A stretch of 54,992 nt of DNA, from NCBI GenBank assembly GCA_029248885.1, contig JAQWIL010000034.1:1-54992 (forward strand), given 5' to 3'. Source of the DNA: Flavobacteriaceae bacterium. GTDB lineage: Bacteria; Bacteroidota; Bacteroidia; Flavobacteriales; Flavobacteriaceae. Under the pieces are notes generated by a model. It saw only the letters and a list, made by a program, of their open reading frames with translations. It did no database searches and had not been told where the DNA came from. Made by a program: the position numbers and the translations under genes. Below, one piece after another: positions 51,577 through 54,992 of this stretch. The stretch's first letter is position 1. Each line of letters begins with the position of its first letter.

Positions 51577-51613
51577 AAAAACCCCTGTAAATCAATTACT
51601 TACAAGGGGTTGA
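51577..51613 (-). terminator. Hairpin between tRNA-Ser and tRNA-Arg
   Basis: AACCCCT/AGGGGTT plus GTAA/TTAC arms with one bulged base, then T6 on the minus strand. It fills the tRNA spacer and can end tRNA-Ser transcription or act as a processing signal. Confidence 0.65.
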
Positions 51614-51614
51614 G

Positions 51615-51698
51615 CGGAGAGACTGGGATTCGAACCCAGGCAACACTTTCGCGTTGACAGATTAGCAATCTGCTCCATTACCACTCTGGCACCTCTCC
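51615..51698 (-). tRNA. tRNA-Ser (anticodon GCT)
   Basis: 84-nt minus-strand class II tRNA. Acceptor GGAGAGG/TCTCTCC, anticodon GCT in stem CAGAT/ATCTG, long variable arm (CAACGCGAAAGTGTTG), T arm CTGGG-TTCGAAT-CCCAG, discriminator G. No CCA encoded. Confidence 0.96.
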
Positions 51699-51719
51699 TT
51701 TGGATTACTAAATCGGACG

Positions 51720-51750
51720 CAAAAATACACTATCAGCCGAAAATCGACAA
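51720..51750 (-). promoter_or_regulatory. Promoter of tRNA-Ser (and tRNA-Arg)
   Basis: Minus strand TTG (51750-51748), 20-bp spacer, TATTTTTG (51727-51720). Near-consensus spacing, 21 bp before the tRNA-Ser 5' end. Confidence 0.7.
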
Positions 51751-51763
51751 CTTATTTAACAGT

Positions 51764-51868
51764 TCAATTGCTGCGGTTGTCAAAGTCATCGTTTTGTCGT
51801 TCGTTGTATTTGATGATTGCCAATACAACCAATGCAATACCAACCGCCCCATAAAAGATAATGGTCAT
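51764..51868 (-). CDS. 34-residue membrane microprotein
   Basis: The ATG follows the stop of the YbjQ-family gene with no gap (TAA-ATG). The product is one hydrophobic helix (IIFYGAVGIALVVLAII) with a hydrophilic, Asn/Asp-rich end (KYNERQNDDFDNRSN). Thirty-four codons with a clean TM and exact adjacency argue against chance. Single-span topology; the partner is unknown, perhaps the YbjQ-family protein or the AI-2E-type transporter upstream. Confidence 0.6.
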   Translation of the reverse strand: MTIIFYGAVGIALVVLAIIKYNERQNDDFDNRSN

Positions 51869-52183
51869 TTATTTCAATTTAACAGCCGTTCCATAGGCCA
51901 ACATTTCAGAGGCTCCTTGCGCCACTACTGAAGTCGTAAATCGGAGATTGACCACTGCATCGGCTCCAAGCTTTTGCGCATCATTAACCATCCTTTGTAG
52001 TGCTTGCTCTCGAGCATCTGCCTGTAGTTTGGTGTATTCTTCAATCTCTCCACCGACGATGTTTTTGAGACTCGCAAAAATATCTCGCCCAATGTTTCGA
52101 CTCCTTACTGTGCTTCCACGTGCAATTCCTAGTGTTTCCGTAATCGTTTGGTTCGCAATGGTTTCTGTATTGGATAGTTTCAT
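51869..52183 (-). CDS. YbjQ/DUF74 family protein
   Basis: 104 residues. The family core is complete: ETLGIARGSTVRSRNIGRDI, LKNIVGGEIEEYTKLQADAR and ADAVVNLRFTTSVVAQGASE. These small proteins form pentamers and were once annotated as heavy-metal binding; their actual role is unknown. It starts four bases after the stop of the AI-2E-type transporter gene and is followed without gap by the 34-residue microprotein, so the three form one minus-strand unit. Confidence 0.9.
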   Translation of the reverse strand: MKLSNTETIANQTITETLGIARGSTVRSRNIGRDIFASLKNIVGGEIEEYTKLQADAREQALQRMVNDAQKLGADAVVNLRFTTSVVAQGASEMLAYGTAVKLK

Positions 52184-52187
52184 GGGT

Positions 52188-53267
52188 TTAGATGTTTTTA
52201 GTCAGTGCCTTTACAATTTTATTATGCGCATAAAACTCTTTAAAAATGACTTTTAACGCTGTATATGACGGAACCGCGATGATCATTCCTAGAGGGCCAA
52301 ATAAGAGCCCGCCAATCAAAATAACAATAAAAATTTCGAGCGGATGAGATTTTACAGAAGTAGAAAATACATAGGGTTGTGTCAAAAAGTTATCGATCAA
52401 CTGTCCAATGGTAAATCCAATGAGTACATAAATCGTTTTGGGAAGTGTGACTGATGCAAAACTTGCATCGAGGTTACTTGTCATGGTCAAAAAGATAATC
52501 AAAACCGTACCAATAATTGGACCCAAAAAGGGGATGATATTGAGAAGGGCACAAACAAGTGCAATCGTTACCGCATTTGGAATTCCAAATATCAGAAGGA
52601 CTAGGGTGTAAATGATAAATAAGACCGTGATTTGGACGAGTAATCCGATAAAATACCTAGATAGTAAATTCTTGATTGATAAAATTGACTTTTCAACTCC
52701 TTTAACGTTTTTGTCTGTCACAAAAACCATTACCATTCTTTCTAGTAAACCACTGTCTTTCAAAAAGAAGAAGGAAATAAAAATCACCGAAAATACGCCA
52801 ATTGTGAATCCACTTAGTCCATTGAGAACGGTATTGATCGCATCGGGAAGAAAACTATAATCAACTTCTGCCAAACTACGATCGACCCAACTTTGCAGGT
52901 CAACCCCATAATCACGGAGATAAATACTAAGTTCGTTGATCAACTTTGTCGCCGTGGCTTCAAAAGCATTTACATTCAGTAAGGATAGATTTTTGGCCTG
53001 CTCAAAAATTACTGGTAGGAGTAAGGAAACAATTCCAAAAAATGTGGTCATCAAAATTGCTATGGTCATGACAGATGATAAGGTGTTGCCAAATTTCACT
53101 CTCTTTAATAATTGCGCAATTGGGCGTCCGATTAGGGAAACGACTGCAGCAATAAGAAGGTAAAATATTACCGATTGGATGGAGACGACCACTTGATAAA
53201 GTCCGATTAGCAATACAATGATAAGAAATGCCTGCACAATCGCTCTGGTAAGTTCTTTTGGATTCAT
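52188..53267 (-). CDS. AI-2E family transporter (PerM-like)
   Basis: 359 residues with about eight membrane segments: ALIVQAFLIIVLLIGLYQVVV-type N-terminal pairs, a soluble stretch (about 100-150) and a C-terminal block with IPFLGPIIGTVLIIFLTM and LIGGLLFGPLGMIIAVP, which is the family signature. Members move small solutes; several act as Na+/H+ antiporters and one exports AI-2. The substrate here is unknown. It lies 18 bp downstream of rsmE and upstream of the YbjQ-family gene. Confidence 0.87.
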   Translation of the reverse strand: MNPKELTRAIVQAFLIIVLLIGLYQVVVSIQSVIFYLLIAAVVSLIGRPIAQLLKRVKFGNTLSSVMTIAILMTTFFGIVSLLLPVIFEQAKNLSLLNVNAFEATATKLINELSIYLRDYGVDLQSWVDRSLAEVDYSFLPDAINTVLNGLSGFTIGVFSVIFISFFFLKDSGLLERMVMVFVTDKNVKGVEKSILSIKNLLSRYFIGLLVQITVLFIIYTLVLLIFGIPNAVTIALVCALLNIIPFLGPIIGTVLIIFLTMTSNLDASFASVTLPKTIYVLIGFTIGQLIDNFLTQPYVFSTSVKSHPLEIFIVILIGGLLFGPLGMIIAVPSYTALKVIFKEFYAHNKIVKALTKNI

Positions 53268-53285
53268 AGACTAAAGATAAGTTTT

Positions 53286-53987
53286 TTACGGATATAATAA
53301 TGATATACTGTGACAAGCGATAATACCAGCGGTTTCGGTACGTAATCGTTTTTCTCCCAGTGTGATGGCAGTAACATTCGCATCGACTGCAGCTTGGATT
53401 TCCTCAGGTGTAAAATCGCCCTCAGGTCCAATGAAAATCGAAATTGATTTTTCTTTAAACGATAGCCTGTCGATTGCCACTTTATTCGTGTCTTGACAGT
53501 GTGCGATACAGGCTATTCCTTTGACTTCACTTAGCGATTTGATAAAGTCACATGCGGGGTGAATAATGGGTAAATAAACTCCCAAAGATTGTTTCATAGC
53601 CGCAATTGCGATTTTTTGTAACCGCTCATGTTTTACCACTTTTCGATCACTTCTTTGACAAATGATAGGAGTGATGGCATGAACACCAATTTCGGTGGCT
53701 TTTTCAACAAACCAATCCATGCGGTCATTATTTTTTGTGGGCGCAATATACATATGCAATTGATAGGGATCTGGACTGATTTCTTCACAATGGACTATGG
53801 CTGCTGTACAGGTTTTGTGATCGACAGATGTTAATGTTGCCATAAAGCGATACCCAGCTCCATTGGTAATTGCGATGGAATCCCCAATTTTTTTCCGAAG
53901 GACTTTAAAGAGATGTTTGCTTTCATTTTTGTCAAAATGAATTTCTGTATCGTTTTTAGACAAGGATGAAAGATAAAATTGCTGCAT
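53286..53987 (-). CDS. rsmE: 16S rRNA m3U1498 methyltransferase RsmE
   Basis: 233 residues. An N-terminal PUA-like domain (KNESKHLFKVLRKKIGDSI) leads to a SPOUT knot with FVEKATEIGVHAITPIICQRS, FIGPEGDFTPEEIQAAVDA and LGEKRLRTETAGI at the SAM-binding trefoil. It methylates U1498 of 16S rRNA. Its ATG overlaps the tsaD stop by one base (TAATG), so the two are translationally coupled. Confidence 0.94.
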   Translation of the reverse strand: MQQFYLSSLSKNDTEIHFDKNESKHLFKVLRKKIGDSIAITNGAGYRFMATLTSVDHKTCTAAIVHCEEISPDPYQLHMYIAPTKNNDRMDWFVEKATEIGVHAITPIICQRSDRKVVKHERLQKIAIAAMKQSLGVYLPIIHPACDFIKSLSEVKGIACIAHCQDTNKVAIDRLSFKEKSISIFIGPEGDFTPEEIQAAVDANVTAITLGEKRLRTETAGIIACHSISLLYP

Positions 53988-54979
53988 TACAAAGACATTC
54001 TCGATTTTGCTTGGCGATCCAATACGCCAAAGTTGTTATTTCGATATTTAAAATCTCCAGCAACTGCAATCATCGCAGCGTTATCTGTTGTGAATGATAA
54101 TGGCGGAATAAACACATTCCAATCTGTCTGCTTGGTCAAAGCTTGCCGAAGACCAGAGTTTGCCGAAACACCACCCCCAATGACAATTTCTTTAACTCCC
54201 GTTTTGATGACTGCTTTTTCAAGTTTTTCCATCAATATATTGACAAGGATGTGTTGCACGGATGAACATAAATCATTGCGGTGATTTTGGATATAATCCT
54301 TATCCATTTGCTGTTGTTTTCTTAAAAAATACAGCACATTGGTTTTAAAACCGCTAAAACTGAAATCTAAGCCAGGAACTTTTGGCATGGAAAAGGGGAT
54401 ATTGGGTTCTCCCTTTTGCGCGTATTTATCGATAAACGGCCCAGCTGGATAGGGTAGCCCAATCATTTTTCCGGCCTTGTCAAAGGCCTCACCAACGGCA
54501 TCGTCAAGTGTTTGTCCAATCACTTCCATTTCAGTTGGACTGCTTACAAGAACCAATTGTGTATGTCCTCCAGAAACCGTAAGACCTAGGAATGGAAAAG
54601 AAGGGTCTGGAATCGACTTTTCAAAGTGAACAAGCAAATGCGCTTGCATATGATTCACCTCAATAAGCGGAACACCCAATGACATCGCCAGTGACTTGGC
54701 AAACGAATTCCCAACAAGTAAGGAGCCTATCAGTCCAGGGCCTAACGTATAAGCTACTGCATTTACCTCTTTTTTGTCGATATTTGCTGTTGAAAGAGCT
54801 TGGTCGACCACAGGAATGATATTCTGTAGGTGCGCGCGCGCAGCCAGTTCGGGGACAACACCTCCGTACTGCTCATGCACTTTCTGATTGGCAATTATAT
54901 TCGAACGAATATGCCCGTCTACGAGTACAGCTGCTGCCGTATCGTCACAAGATGATTCGATTCCGAGGATTACAGGCAT
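53987..54979 (-). CDS. tsaD: tRNA N6-threonylcarbamoyladenosine synthase subunit TsaD
   Basis: 330 residues, complete. The ASKHA fold starts with ILGIESSCDDTAAAVLVDG, the metal-binding histidines lie in VNHMQAHLLVHF (about residue 110), then LTVSGGHTQLVLV and the C-terminal VIGGGVSANSGLRQAL with FTTDNAAMIA. With TsaB/TsaE it makes t6A37 on ANN-decoding tRNAs. The 13 bases beyond its start run to the window edge and show nothing. Confidence 0.96.
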   Translation of the reverse strand: MPVILGIESSCDDTAAAVLVDGHIRSNIIANQKVHEQYGGVVPELAARAHLQNIIPVVDQALSTANIDKKEVNAVAYTLGPGLIGSLLVGNSFAKSLAMSLGVPLIEVNHMQAHLLVHFEKSIPDPSFPFLGLTVSGGHTQLVLVSSPTEMEVIGQTLDDAVGEAFDKAGKMIGLPYPAGPFIDKYAQKGEPNIPFSMPKVPGLDFSFSGFKTNVLYFLRKQQQMDKDYIQNHRNDLCSSVQHILVNILMEKLEKAVIKTGVKEIVIGGGVSANSGLRQALTKQTDWNVFIPPLSFTTDNAAMIAVAGDFKYRNNNFGVLDRQAKSRMSL

Positions 54980-54992
54980 GATTCTTGTTTAG

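Overview
The window is about 55 kb of chromosome from a member of the Bacteroidota, most likely a marine Flavobacteriaceae. The call rests on several things seen together. The DNA is AT-rich. Promoters of the Bacteroidota form TAnnTTTG, some with TTTG 19-20 bp upstream, stand before many genes. The gene order gyrB-mdh-secDF is familiar from flavobacteria. Family markers include a fused SecDF, a fused CcsBA, Rho with a long polar insertion, DUF4293, DUF1599, BshB1 and the short eukaryote/archaeal-type ProRS. Everything else looks like ordinary core genome except one small decayed integrative element.

Layout. 1-3.9 kb: end of a polysaccharide locus (a flippase fragment cut by the window edge, three GT2 glycosyltransferases) read with ftsE in one minus-strand operon. 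4-11.8 kb: plus-strand asnB, gyrB, mdh, secDF. 11.8-17.7 kb: minus-strand lgt, yidD, cysS, folE, then a FadL-type outer-membrane protein and a tyrosine/serine-rich lipoprotein. 17.7-22.3 kb: proS, then a tightly packed minus-strand cluster YHS - DoxX - ATP-grasp - DinB - NRDE/TANGO2. 22.4-34.5 kb: tRNA-Glu, rpsT, rho, DUF4293, a YfcE-type phosphoesterase, truA, an MsbA-type exporter, cdaA, folP, DUF1599, an orphan DppB-type permease, tpiA, prmA, clpS, an exported glutathione-peroxidase-like protein and bshB1.

34.5-37.0 kb: tRNA-His carries a 2.4-kb integrative-element fossil. The 3' part of the tRNA and its terminator are duplicated at the far end (about 93 bp, one indel). Both ends carry an 11-bp-period tandem of CGGCAC-type sites. 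The integrase has an in-frame stop and has lost its catalytic half. Two exported proteins remain as cargo.

37-43.2 kb: a cupin lipoprotein, SOUL haem-binding protein, M28 peptidase and DUF3050 diiron-type protein, then an HMG-CoA lyase and a three-gene operon (porin, FMN-binding protein with an SGAT motif, 4-TM protein). That operon has a near-perfect AT-rich palindrome just upstream of a consensus promoter and a 19-bp repeat of its right half over the predicted start site. It looks like a metal- or redox-regulated extracytosolic electron-transfer or uptake system, and with the YHS-to-NRDE cluster it is the best candidate here for undescribed biology. 43.2-55 kb: guaB, two SurA-type chaperones, ccsBA, small membrane proteins, tRNA-Arg and tRNA-Ser, a 34-residue membrane microprotein coupled to a YbjQ-family gene, an AI-2E-type transporter, rsmE and tsaD.

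All functions are assigned by reading motifs and family resemblance by eye; no database search was run.
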